Assembly (NCBI RefSeq): GCF_006442815.1
Contig: NZ_VFVL01000046.1
Location: 1-32,748 of the forward strand
Source: Mesorhizobium sp. B2-4-3
GTDB lineage: Bacteria; Pseudomonadota; Alphaproteobacteria; Rhizobiales; Rhizobiaceae
Direction: 5' to 3'
Length of the DNA stretch: 32,748 bases
Positions 1 through 7,396 of this stretch are shown here, piece after piece. The number at the start of each line of letters is the position of its first letter. The stretch's first letter is position 1. The position numbers were made by a program, and so were the translations under genes. Under the pieces are notes generated by a model that did not search any database, was not told the DNA's origin, and worked only from the letters and a program-made list of their open reading frames with translations.

Positions 1-74
1 CCAAAGTGGCCCGAGCGCCTTTCAAAAAACGCCCATCTGCCTCATGCGCTAAATATCGGCTCCCGTGCAAAACC

Positions 75-213
75 CTCACAAGGGGAGAGATCAGTAGCTT
101 CGGCGCCCCGCTCATTCTGCAACGTTGGCGATTGGCGAAAGCCGCGATGATGGCTGATCTCCCCCCTTGTGGGGGAGATGCCCGGCAGGGCAGAGGGGGG
201 CGCGAAGGATCAC
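75..213. repeat. Palindromic intergenic element, family A, copy 1 (left end truncated)
   Basis: The right arm (about 154-213) carries the core gatctccccccttgtggggg followed by an agatgcccggcagggcagag stretch and a G run. An opposite-facing partial arm lies at 75-94, with a spacer containing cttcggcgcc and ttggcgattggcgaaa between them. The same arms and spacer recur at 32561-32685, and single arms recur at 3539-3594 and 3668-3722. Compared with copy 4, the outer half of the left arm is missing. The first 314 bases of the window hold this element, the leader of the next gene and no credible coding region. Confidence 0.85.
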
Positions 214-314
214 GGCATTGCCCGTTCGCCTGCGGCACTCAGCACAACATCTGCGGAATGCCGCACAAGCCGAAAACCTCATCAGGCTATGTTCTCCACA
301 TCAGGAGGCCCCGC

Positions 315-1619
315 ATGAGCATCGTCGTTTTCGATCCCGACAGCACCGAGGATGTGGACTTCAAGGACCGCATGCGCCACCCGGCCGCGGCCGATCCGGC
401 CGGCGGCATGTGGCTGTCCGACACCGAGCCGTCCTTCATCGATGCCGACGCGCTGCGCAAGGGGCGGCTCGCCAAGCTGCGCGCCTGGATGCGCGAGGCG
501 GGTTATGGCGGCATCGTGCTGTTCGACCCCTATAACCAGCGCTACGCCACCGGCTCGCGCAACATGTTCGGCTATTTCCTGCGCAATTCGACGCGGTACT
601 TCTTCATCCCGAACGAAGGGCCGATCGTGCTGTTCGAATATCCGCAGAGCTACCATGTCTCGATGGTGCTCGACACGATCGACGAGGCGCGGCCGTCCAA
701 GCTCGTCTGGTCCTCCGTCTCTGGTCGCGATGACGAGACCGCCGGGCCGTTCGCCGATGAGATCACAGAGCTTCTGAAGAAGCATGGCGGCGGCTCGATG
801 AAGCTCGGGCTCGACCGCTGCAGCCACCTCCAGGCGCTGGCCCTGGAAAAGCGCGGCTGCGAGGTCCGGGACTGCCAGGGCGAGATCCTGGCGGTGCGCG
901 CGGTGAAAACGCCAGAGGAAGTGAAGTGCCTGCTGGCCTCCATGGCCGGCGCCGAGGCCGCGGTGGCGGCGGTGCGCGAGGCGATCAAGCCCGGCGTGTC
1001 CGAAAACGACCTGTTCGCCATCATGTATGGCGAGGTCATCCGGCAAGGCGGCGAGTTCATCGAGACCCGGTTGCTCACGTCGGGCCAGCGCACCAACCCG
1101 TGGTTCAACGAGGCGAGCGGTCGCAAGATCAGGCCCGGCGAATTGCTGGCGCTCGATACCGACACGATCGGCTGCTACGGCTATTATTCCGACTTCTCGC
1201 GCACCTTCCGCTGCGGCCCGGGCAAGCCTACGCCTTATCAGAAATCGCTCTACCGCATGGCGCACGACCAGGTGCAGCACAACATCTCGATCGTGAAGCC
1301 CGGCATGGCGTTCCGCGAGATTGCCGAGAAGGCCTGGAAAATCCCCGACCGCTTCGTCGACCAGCGCTACACCTCGGTTATGCACGGCGTCGGCATGCAT
1401 GGCGAAACGCCTTTCATCGCGCACTCGATGGACTACGAGACCTACGGCCGCGACGGCATCATCGTGCCTGGCATGGTGGTGAGCGTGGAAAGCTATATCG
1501 GCGAGAAAGGCGGCCGCGAAGGCGTCAAGCTCGAGGACGAGATCCTGATCACCGAGACCGGCACCGAACTGCTCTCGCGGTTTCCTTATGAGGATGAGTT
1601 TTTGGAGCCGCAGGTTTGA
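315..1619 (+). CDS. M24-family metalloenzyme, DddP-like (Xaa-Pro peptidase / DMSP lyase superfamily)
   Basis: A 434-residue protein with a creatinase-like N-terminal domain and a C-terminal pita-bread M24 domain. The five-ligand dinuclear metal site is complete: D281 and D283 (ALDTDTIG), D293 (SDFSRTF), H357 (MHGVG), E392 and E407 (KLEDE). These match, at a constant offset of 14, the ligands I remember for Ruegeria DddP (D295, D297, D307, H371, E406, E421). The surrounding sequence, including GGEFIETRLLTSGQRTNPWF, is also DddP-like. However, the DddP catalytic Asp (D377) corresponds to Gly363 here, so DMSP cleavage is doubtful and a peptidase or related hydrolase is at least as likely. The ATG at 315 has an AGGAGG six bases upstream; an open frame continues further 5' only through repeat DNA. 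It is followed by a hydrolase, an esterase and a solute-binding protein on the same strand. Confidence 0.85.
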   Translation: MSIVVFDPDSTEDVDFKDRMRHPAAADPAGGMWLSDTEPSFIDADALRKGRLAKLRAWMREAGYGGIVLFDPYNQRYATGSRNMFGYFLRNSTRYFFIPNEGPIVLFEYPQSYHVSMVLDTIDEARPSKLVWSSVSGRDDETAGPFADEITELLKKHGGGSMKLGLDRCSHLQALALEKRGCEVRDCQGEILAVRAVKTPEEVKCLLASMAGAEAAVAAVREAIKPGVSENDLFAIMYGEVIRQGGEFIETRLLTSGQRTNPWFNEASGRKIRPGELLALDTDTIGCYGYYSDFSRTFRCGPGKPTPYQKSLYRMAHDQVQHNISIVKPGMAFREIAEKAWKIPDRFVDQRYTSVMHGVGMHGETPFIAHSMDYETYGRDGIIVPGMVVSVESYIGEKGGREGVKLEDEILITETGTELLSRFPYEDEFLEPQV

Positions 1620-1688
1620 TGCAGGCAAGCACGATGAGCACCGGTCCGGCATCGCGGGCCTTGGCGATTGGCCGCAACACCTGTGCCG

Positions 1689-1870
1689 TCGTCATTCTAG
1701 GGCGAAGCAAGGAGCGAAGCGACGCGGCGCAGACCCTAGAATCCATGCCGTTCCGTATCCGCTTCGCCACGGTCCGGAATTCTGATAGCCAGCGATCGAC
1801 GATCAATGTAACGGCATGGATTCCAGGGTCTTCGCGACGCCGCTTCGCGGCTGCTTCGCCCTGGAATGAC
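1689..1870. repeat. Palindromic intergenic element, family C
   Basis: Two inverted arms of about 60 bases face each other. The left arm (about 1690-1750) begins gtcattctagggcgaagc and ends near ccctagaatccatgccgtt. The right arm (about 1811-1870) begins aacggcatggattccagggt and ends gcttcgccctggaatgac. A roughly 60-base spacer separates them. The element sits between the M24 gene and the isochorismatase-like gene, with its right end about 17 bases before the latter's ATG, so it holds most of the space where a promoter for that gene would lie. Only one copy is in this window; the sequence is of a type I recognise from many rhizobial genomes. Confidence 0.8.
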
Positions 1871-1887
1871 GAAGTTTGAGCATCCGC

Positions 1888-2565
1888 ATGAAAACGCCCA
1901 TTTCCATTCGACGCGGCACGGTGGCCGCGGTGTTCGTCGATCTCCAGGAGGAGCATCGCAAGGACAGACGCTATCTGGTCGAGGGCTTTGCCGACATCCT
2001 CGCCAACGTCCAGTGCCTGCAGGAAGCGGCGCGGCGCAATTTCGTGCCGCTCCACCATTGGGCCTATATCGTCGATCTCGCCGAGGCGCGGCCGTTCCAT
2101 CCCGTCGACGAGAGCGGCAAGTCGGCCTTCTCCGACAAGGACGATCCGCTGACGGCGATCTGCCATGAGGTAGCGCCGCAAAACGGCGAAGCCACCCTGG
2201 TCAAGCAGGAAGCCAGCGCCTTCGGCAAGAACGATTTCGGCGACAAGCTCAAGGCAGCCGGCATCGAATGGCTGGTGATTGCCGGCGTCTGGACCGAAGC
2301 CTGCATCGACGCCACGGTGAAGGACGCGGTGGCACGCGGTTTTCGCGTGCTGCTGGTCAAGGATGCCTGCGGCAGCGCAAGTGCGGCCATGCACCAGACC
2401 GGCATCCTCAACCTCGCCAACCGGCTCTATGGCGGCGCCGTCGCCAACACGCTCGACGCCTGCCGGCTGATGGCAGGCGACACGGTGAGCGTCTGGCAGG
2501 TCGAGGGCTCGGTGCCGCTGCGCTTCACCTTCGAGAACGCGGCGCGGCTCTACGCCGAGCTTTGA
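1888..2565 (+). CDS. Isochorismatase-family cysteine hydrolase
   Basis: A 225-residue protein with the alpha/beta fold and catalytic triad of isochorismatase/nicotinamidase-like hydrolases: D18 in AVFVDLQ, K106 in the LVKQEASAF stretch, and nucleophile C139 in AGVWTEACID, with the usual VxT turn just before it. Family members hydrolyse amides, carbamates or enol ethers; nothing in the sequence fixes the substrate, and it is shorter than fused isochorismatase-carrier proteins. The ATG at 1888 is preferred; an in-frame TTG at 1876 would add four residues but lies at the edge of repeat C. The stop overlaps the likely TTG start of the next gene in a TTGA tetranucleotide, so the two are probably translated together. 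The context (M24 enzyme, esterase, solute-binding protein) suggests amide breakdown in a catabolic route. Confidence 0.88.
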   Translation: MKTPISIRRGTVAAVFVDLQEEHRKDRRYLVEGFADILANVQCLQEAARRNFVPLHHWAYIVDLAEARPFHPVDESGKSAFSDKDDPLTAICHEVAPQNGEATLVKQEASAFGKNDFGDKLKAAGIEWLVIAGVWTEACIDATVKDAVARGFRVLLVKDACGSASAAMHQTGILNLANRLYGGAVANTLDACRLMAGDTVSVWQVEGSVPLRFTFENAARLYAEL

Positions 2566-3614
2566 CGACAGTGGCCAGCAACCCACACAATTCGGCGAGG
2601 CGCGGCGACTATGCCGATCGGCTCGACCCGGAGCTGTGGGACTATATCGACCAGGTCGACAGCTGGTACCCGCCGCAGATCGTGGCCGCGCCGATCGCCG
2701 AGCAGCGCGCCGTGTACGACAAAATGTGCGTGGCTTTCCATCAAGGACATCCCGAAGGCGTGACGACCAGCGACGGTCTTGTCGCCACGGCGGCGCATGC
2801 CATCCCAGTCCGGCGCTACCGCATGGCGGGCAAGGCGGCAGCGGCGATCGTCGTCTATTATCATGGCGGCGGCTTCGTGCTCGGCGATCTCGACAGCCAT
2901 GACGACATCTGTGCCGAAATCTGCGCCGGCACCGGTTTCGAGGTGGTCTCGGCCGACTATCGGCTGGCGCCGGAGCATCTGCATCCAGCCTCCTTCGACG
3001 ATGCTTTTGCCGTGTTCGAATGGGTCGCCGCGACCAGCACGCTGCCGATCTTGCTTTGCGGCGAAAGCGCCGGCGGCAACCTCGCCGCCGCGGTGGCGCA
3101 AGCGACGCGACATCATGCGCGGCACGCCATCGGCCAGATGTTGATCTATCCCGGCCTGGGCGGCGACGAGAGCGGGCGTTCCTATGTCGAGCACGCCGAG
3201 GCGCCGCTGCTGACGCTCGCCGACATCGAGTTCTACCGCAGCATTCGGTCCGCGCCCGGACAGTCGACGGACGACCCAACCTTCTCGCCGCTCAAGGACC
3301 GAGATTTCTCCGGCCTGCCGCCGACCGTCATCGTCACCGCCGAATGCGACCCGCTGTCATCCGATGGCGAGGCCTATCGCGACCGCATCCTTGCCGCCGG
3401 CGGACAAGCGTGGTGGCGCGAGGAGCCGCGGCTGGTGCACAGTTTTTTGCGGGCGCGCCCTACGGTGCCGCGCGCAGCGGAGGCGTTCGTGAGGACTATT
3501 GGCGACATCGTCAGGCTGGGCGCCGGTGGCGGAGCGCCGATCTCCCCCCTCGTGGGGGAGATGGCCGGCAGGCCAGAGGGGGGCGCGAAGGATCGCGACC
3601 CTTCGGTTTCCTAA
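2562..3614 (+). CDS. Alpha/beta hydrolase, hormone-sensitive-lipase (HSL) type esterase
   Basis: A 350-residue protein with all HSL-family marks: oxyanion-hole HGGG at residues 101-104, nucleophile S169 in GESAGG (Glu replaces the commoner Asp), D263 in TAECDPL and H293 in LVHSF. Such enzymes hydrolyse short-chain esters or carbamate-like bonds in the cytoplasm. The start is uncertain: TTG at 2562 overlaps the previous stop (TTGA), while GTG at 2571 is an alternative three codons on; neither has a strong ribosome site. The last 25 or so residues (from about 326, beginning APISPLVGEM) are encoded by palindromic repeat A copy 2, so the natural C-terminus appears to have been replaced or extended by repeat insertion. 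It is probably cotranscribed with the preceding cysteine hydrolase. Confidence 0.88.
   Translation: MTTVASNPHNSARRGDYADRLDPELWDYIDQVDSWYPPQIVAAPIAEQRAVYDKMCVAFHQGHPEGVTTSDGLVATAAHAIPVRRYRMAGKAAAAIVVYYHGGGFVLGDLDSHDDICAEICAGTGFEVVSADYRLAPEHLHPASFDDAFAVFEWVAATSTLPILLCGESAGGNLAAAVAQATRHHARHAIGQMLIYPGLGGDESGRSYVEHAEAPLLTLADIEFYRSIRSAPGQSTDDPTFSPLKDRDFSGLPPTVIVTAECDPLSSDGEAYRDRILAAGGQAWWREEPRLVHSFLRARPTVPRAAEAFVRTIGDIVRLGAGGGAPISPLVGEMAGRPEGGAKDRDPSVS
3539..3594. repeat. Palindromic element, family A, copy 2 (single arm, inside a CDS 3' end)
   Basis: This matches the right arm of copy 1: gatctcccccctcgtggggg, then agatggccggcaggccagag and a G run ending gcgcgaaggatc. It lies within the 3' end of the esterase gene and supplies its last codons. 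With copy 3 (3668-3722), which is inverted relative to it, it forms a pair of roughly 47-base arms around a spacer of about 75 bases. Confidence 0.85.
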
Positions 3615-3667
3615 CGTCCGACATCTGCCTGAGAAGACATCTCCAATCCGCTGAGACGTATGGCGGG

Positions 3668-3722
3668 ACACCGCCCCCCTCTGTCCTACCGGACATCTCC
3701 CCCACAAGGGGGGAGATCAGCT
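3668..3722. repeat. Palindromic element, family A, copy 3 (single arm, inverted)
   Basis: The sequence accgcccccctctgtcctac, then cggacatctcccccacaagg and ggggagatcag, is the inverted match of copy 2. It lies in the 261-base gap between the esterase stop and the start of the solute-binding protein gene. The rest of that gap (3723-3875) shows no gene; it carries the leader of the binding-protein gene. Confidence 0.82.
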
Positions 3723-3875
3723 GTCCCCCTGCGGAACAGCGCACAAGAACTGCGGAAAACCAAACATTTCGCCATCGAAAGCGGACCTATCATCGCCCAG
3801 CAGGCAACGGCGCTCCGGCGGTCGCGTCCGCCCTCGCATGGCGGCCCCGAGCGCCCAACAACAGAGGGAACGACG

Positions 3876-5516
3876 ATGAAATTCATGCTGACCGACAGAA
3901 AACTGCACCCGCGTGCCAAGCCGATCGCCGACGATTTCAGGAAGGGCGCGATCAGCCGGCGCGAATATCTGGCTTTGATGGCCGGCTTTGGCGTCAGCGC
4001 CGCCGGCGCGATGGCGCTGGGCGGTATCGCTCCCTCGCCTGCCCGTGCCGCCGAGCCGAAAAAGGGCGGCGTGCTCCGTGTGGCGATGAACGTCAAGGGC
4101 TTCAAGGATCCGCGCACCTTCGACGGCGTCGAGATGTCGAATGTCGCGCGCCAGTGCAACGAATATCTGGTACGCTGGAAGACCGACTTTTCCTTCGAGC
4201 CGTGGCTGCTGGAAAGCTGGGAAACCAGCGACGACGCCAAGACGATCACGCTTCACGTGCGCAAGGGCATCACCTGGTCGAACGGCGACACTTTCAACGC
4301 CGACGACGTGATCCACAACCTCAACCGCTGGTGCGATGCCTCGGTCGCCGGCAATTCGGTCGCCGCGCGCATGGGCGCGCTGGTCAATGCCGACACCAAG
4401 AAGCCGGTCGACGGCGGTATCCAGAAGATCGACGACCATACCGTCAAGATCAACCTGCCGAAGCCCGACATCTCGCTGATCGCCGGCATGGCCGACTATC
4501 CGGCGCTGATCATGCACCGCTCCTATGAGGGCGATGCCGACCCGAAGAAGGCTTTGGCCATCACCACCGGCCCCTGCGAGCTGGTGAGCTGGGACGCCGA
4601 GACGGGCGCGGAGGTGAAGCGCAAGGACAAGCCCTGGTGGAAGGGCGAATTCCATCTCGACGGCATCAAATGGGTCGACTACGGCTCGGACCCCAACGCG
4701 ACGCTGTCGGCCTTCGAATCCGGCGAGATCGACACCGACCACGAAACCGCCTCGGACGCGGTGTCGCAGACCGACCAGATGGGCCTGCAGAACTCCGAGA
4801 TCGCCACCGGCTCGACCATCGTCGCGCGCTTCAATGTCTCCAACGCGCCCTATGACGACGTCAGGGTGCGCCGCGCCGCCCAGCTCGCCGTCGACAATGC
4901 GGCCGTGCTGAAGCTCGGCCTCGACGGCCGCGGAAAGCCCGCCGACAACCACCATGTCGGCCCCATGCATCCGGAATTCGCCGATATCGGCCCGGCCAAG
5001 CAGGACGTCGATCAGGCCAAGAAGCTGATCGCGGAAGCCGGCAAGGCCGACCACGAATATGAGCTGATCTCGGTCGACCTCGAATGGCAAAAGAGCACCG
5101 CCGACGCGATCGCGGCGCAAATCCGCGAGGCGGGCCTCAAAGTCAAGCGCACGGTGTTGCCGGCCGCGACCTTCTGGAACGACTGGGCGAAGTTTCCCTA
5201 TTCCTGCACCGAATGGCTCGGCCGGCCGCTCGGCGTCCAGGTGCTGGCTTTAGCCTACAAGTCCGGCGCGGCCTGGAATGAAAGCGCCTATGCCAACAAG
5301 GAGTTCGACGAGTTGCTCGACAAGGCGCTTGCGACGCCGGACGCTGCGGCGCGCAAGGAGATCATGGCCAAGATCGAGACCAATCTGCGCGACTCCGGCA
5401 TCATCATCCAGCCCTATTGGCGCTCGGTCTACCGCACCTACCGCAAGGGCGTGCAGGGTTGCGAACAGCACCAGGCGCTCGAGCAGCATTTCGAGAAGGT
5501 GTGGCTGGAGTCCTGA
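3876..5516 (+). CDS. Tat-exported ABC transporter substrate-binding protein, family 5 (peptide/nickel/opine type)
   Basis: A 546-residue periplasmic binding protein of the SBP_bac_5 type, the size of DppA/OppA relatives. The N-terminus carries a twin-arginine signal: R28-R29 in ISRREYLAL, a hydrophobic alanine/glycine stretch to about residue 52, and a probable cleavage site after ARA at about 58. The mature part starts KKGGVLRVAMN, as is usual in this family, and includes the typical LHVRKGITWSNGDTFNADDV region near 125-145. Family members deliver peptides, opines or similar polar compounds to an ABC importer; the substrate here cannot be read. No permease or ATPase genes follow. The ATG at 3876 is preceded by GAGGGA at 3864-3869. 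An intrinsic terminator lies just after the stop, so it is probably a separate transcript end. Confidence 0.92.
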   Translation: MKFMLTDRKLHPRAKPIADDFRKGAISRREYLALMAGFGVSAAGAMALGGIAPSPARAAEPKKGGVLRVAMNVKGFKDPRTFDGVEMSNVARQCNEYLVRWKTDFSFEPWLLESWETSDDAKTITLHVRKGITWSNGDTFNADDVIHNLNRWCDASVAGNSVAARMGALVNADTKKPVDGGIQKIDDHTVKINLPKPDISLIAGMADYPALIMHRSYEGDADPKKALAITTGPCELVSWDAETGAEVKRKDKPWWKGEFHLDGIKWVDYGSDPNATLSAFESGEIDTDHETASDAVSQTDQMGLQNSEIATGSTIVARFNVSNAPYDDVRVRRAAQLAVDNAAVLKLGLDGRGKPADNHHVGPMHPEFADIGPAKQDVDQAKKLIAEAGKADHEYELISVDLEWQKSTADAIAAQIREAGLKVKRTVLPAATFWNDWAKFPYSCTEWLGRPLGVQVLALAYKSGAAWNESAYANKEFDELLDKALATPDAAARKEIMAKIETNLRDSGIIIQPYWRSVYRTYRKGVQGCEQHQALEQHFEKVWLES

Positions 5517-5533
5517 TCCTCCCAGGACGCGGT

Positions 5534-5576
5534 CGGCCGGTGCGGCTCTCCAAGCCGCGCCGGCCGTTTGCTGTTT
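5534..5576 (+). terminator. Rho-independent terminator after the solute-binding protein gene
   Basis: A 14-base stem (5534-5547 with 5553-5566, one G-U pair) closes a five-base loop ctcca and is followed by tttgctgttt. It starts 18 bases after the binding-protein stop, so it should end the transcript of region 1 ahead of the TPR gene. Confidence 0.8.
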
Positions 5577-5649
5577 GCCAAGCCAACGCATTTCAGCTCA
5601 GAGTGCGCCGACCGGCCGTACGCCGGCGGAATGCGAGAAGCTGCAAGGC

Positions 5650-7335
5650 ATGGACCACTTCGATCTCGGCACCTATCGCCGACCCATCTCCACATCCTCG
5701 ACCGAGACGCAGCGCTGGTTCGATATCGGGCTGAACTGGTGCTACGGCTTCAACCACGAGGAAGGGATAAAATGCTTCGAGAGGGCGCTGGAGACCGATC
5801 CCGGCTGCGCCTTCGTGCATTGGGGCATCGCCTATGCCGCCGGGCCTTTCTACAATTTGACGTGGAAGGAACATGGCAAGGCCGAGGCCGACCATGCCGC
5901 CAGGCGCTGCTTCGAGCATGCGCGGCTTGCGCAAGCCAACGCCGCAAGCGCGAGCCCTGTCGAACGGCGGCTGATCGAGGCGCTGGCCGTCCGCTTCCAG
6001 CAGCCGCATGGCGTGGATGCCGCGGAATTCGAAAAATGGGACGATGCCTATGCGGCCGCCATGCGGCAGGTTTATCGCACGTTCCCCGACGACCATGACG
6101 TGATGGCGCTGACGGTCGAGGCGCTGATGATGCGCACGGTGCGGCGCCTGTGGCACCTCAAGACCGGAGCGCCGGCACCGAATTCCGACGTCCTCGAAGC
6201 GCTGGATATCTGCGAACGCTCGATCCGGCTCTCGGACGAGGCAGGTGCTGCGCCGCATCCGGCGGCGCTCCATCTCCATATCCATCTGCTCGAAATGTCG
6301 ACGCAGCCTGAGCGCGGCATGCGCTCGGCGGAGCGGCTGGGCACGATGTGCCCGGATGCCGGCCACATGAACCATATGCCGGGGCACATCCATGTGCTCT
6401 GTGGCGAGTATGAGAAGGCGAAGCTCGCCAGCGAGAAAGCGGTGCGCGCCAACGATCTCTACCTCGCCTATGCCGGCGAGCCGACCTATTACCTGCTCGG
6501 CTGCTGCCACGACCTGCATCTGATGATGTTCACCTGCATGTTGCTTGGCCAGTACCGCCCAGCGCTCTGGGCGGGCGACAAGGTGCGCAGCCTGGTGACG
6601 CGCGACGTCGTCAGCATTGCCGGGCGGCCGAAGCTGACGCAGACGGTCGAGGGCTATCATGCGATGAAATCGCATGTGCAGGTCCGCTTCGGGCGCTGGC
6701 GCGAGATCATCGACGAGCCGATGAACGGCGAGCCCAACCTCTACGTTGTGACCACCGCGCTGCAGCACTACGCCAAGGGCGTGGCGCATGCGACGCTGCG
6801 CGACTTCGCGGCAGCCGAGCGCGAGCGCGATTTACTTAGCCGGCAAATCGACAGCATTCCGCCGGAACGCCGCTTCCTCAGCAACCCGACAAAAGCCTCG
6901 CTCGCGGTGGGCGCAGCACTGCTCGACGGCGAGCTCGCCTACCACCAGGGGCGGCATGACGAGGCCTACGAGCATCTGCGGCGCGCAATCGAGCTCGACG
7001 ACAATCTCTCCTACACCGAGCCGTGGGCCTGGATGCACCCGCCGCGCCATGCGCTGGCCGCACTCCTTCTCGACCAGGGCCACACGGCCGAGGCCGAGCA
7101 GGTCTATCGCGACGATCTGGGCCTGAGCGGCGCCGTGCAGCGCTGCGCCCAGCATCCAGACAATGTCTGGGCGCTGCACGGGCTGGTCGAATGCCTGAAG
7201 CGACGCGGCGAGAAGGAGGAACTGCCGGGATTGCAGGCGAAGCTGGCGGCGGCGCTTGCCAAGGCGGACGTAGCGATCACCTCGTCATGCCTGTGCCGGA
7301 CAAGCGTGCAGGCAGACCATTGCTGTTGTCATTAA
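5650..7335 (+). CDS. TPR-repeat protein with a conserved-looking His/Met-rich segment
   Basis: A 561-residue protein without a signal peptide or membrane segments, made largely of helical TPR-like pairs. The first is clear at about 20-60 (GLNWCYGFNHEEGIKCFERA, then LETDP and WGIAYA). A striking segment holds H208, H210 and H212 in LHLHIHLLEM and H239, H242, H246 and H248 in GHMNHMPGHIHV, followed by a TPR-like LCGEYEKAKLASEKA. I recall a similar HMPxHI pattern in other bacterial proteins labelled simply TPR, so it may be a family feature and possibly a metal site. Function is unknown. ATG 5650 is used, with only a weak ribosome site. The last 20 or so residues are Cys-rich and look like read-through into non-coding DNA. 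It lies behind a terminator and converges with the membrane-protein gene at 7397. Confidence 0.8.
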   Translation: MDHFDLGTYRRPISTSSTETQRWFDIGLNWCYGFNHEEGIKCFERALETDPGCAFVHWGIAYAAGPFYNLTWKEHGKAEADHAARRCFEHARLAQANAASASPVERRLIEALAVRFQQPHGVDAAEFEKWDDAYAAAMRQVYRTFPDDHDVMALTVEALMMRTVRRLWHLKTGAPAPNSDVLEALDICERSIRLSDEAGAAPHPAALHLHIHLLEMSTQPERGMRSAERLGTMCPDAGHMNHMPGHIHVLCGEYEKAKLASEKAVRANDLYLAYAGEPTYYLLGCCHDLHLMMFTCMLLGQYRPALWAGDKVRSLVTRDVVSIAGRPKLTQTVEGYHAMKSHVQVRFGRWREIIDEPMNGEPNLYVVTTALQHYAKGVAHATLRDFAAAERERDLLSRQIDSIPPERRFLSNPTKASLAVGAALLDGELAYHQGRHDEAYEHLRRAIELDDNLSYTEPWAWMHPPRHALAALLLDQGHTAEAEQVYRDDLGLSGAVQRCAQHPDNVWALHGLVECLKRRGEKEELPGLQAKLAAALAKADVAITSSCLCRTSVQADHCCCH

Positions 7336-7396
7336 GCCATCTCGCGTTAGCGACAGTGGGCACTTATGAAAAGACTTCCGACAGGTCATACACCTG

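Noticed and set aside
6..314. In-frame extension of the M24 gene to the left edge
   Set aside because: The extra residues are translated repeat A; the ATG at 315 has an ideal AGGAGG and gives the family length.
282..1652. A minus-strand open frame antisense to the M24 gene
   Set aside because: No motif or credible ribosome site is present, while the plus strand has a complete metal site; it is a GC shadow.
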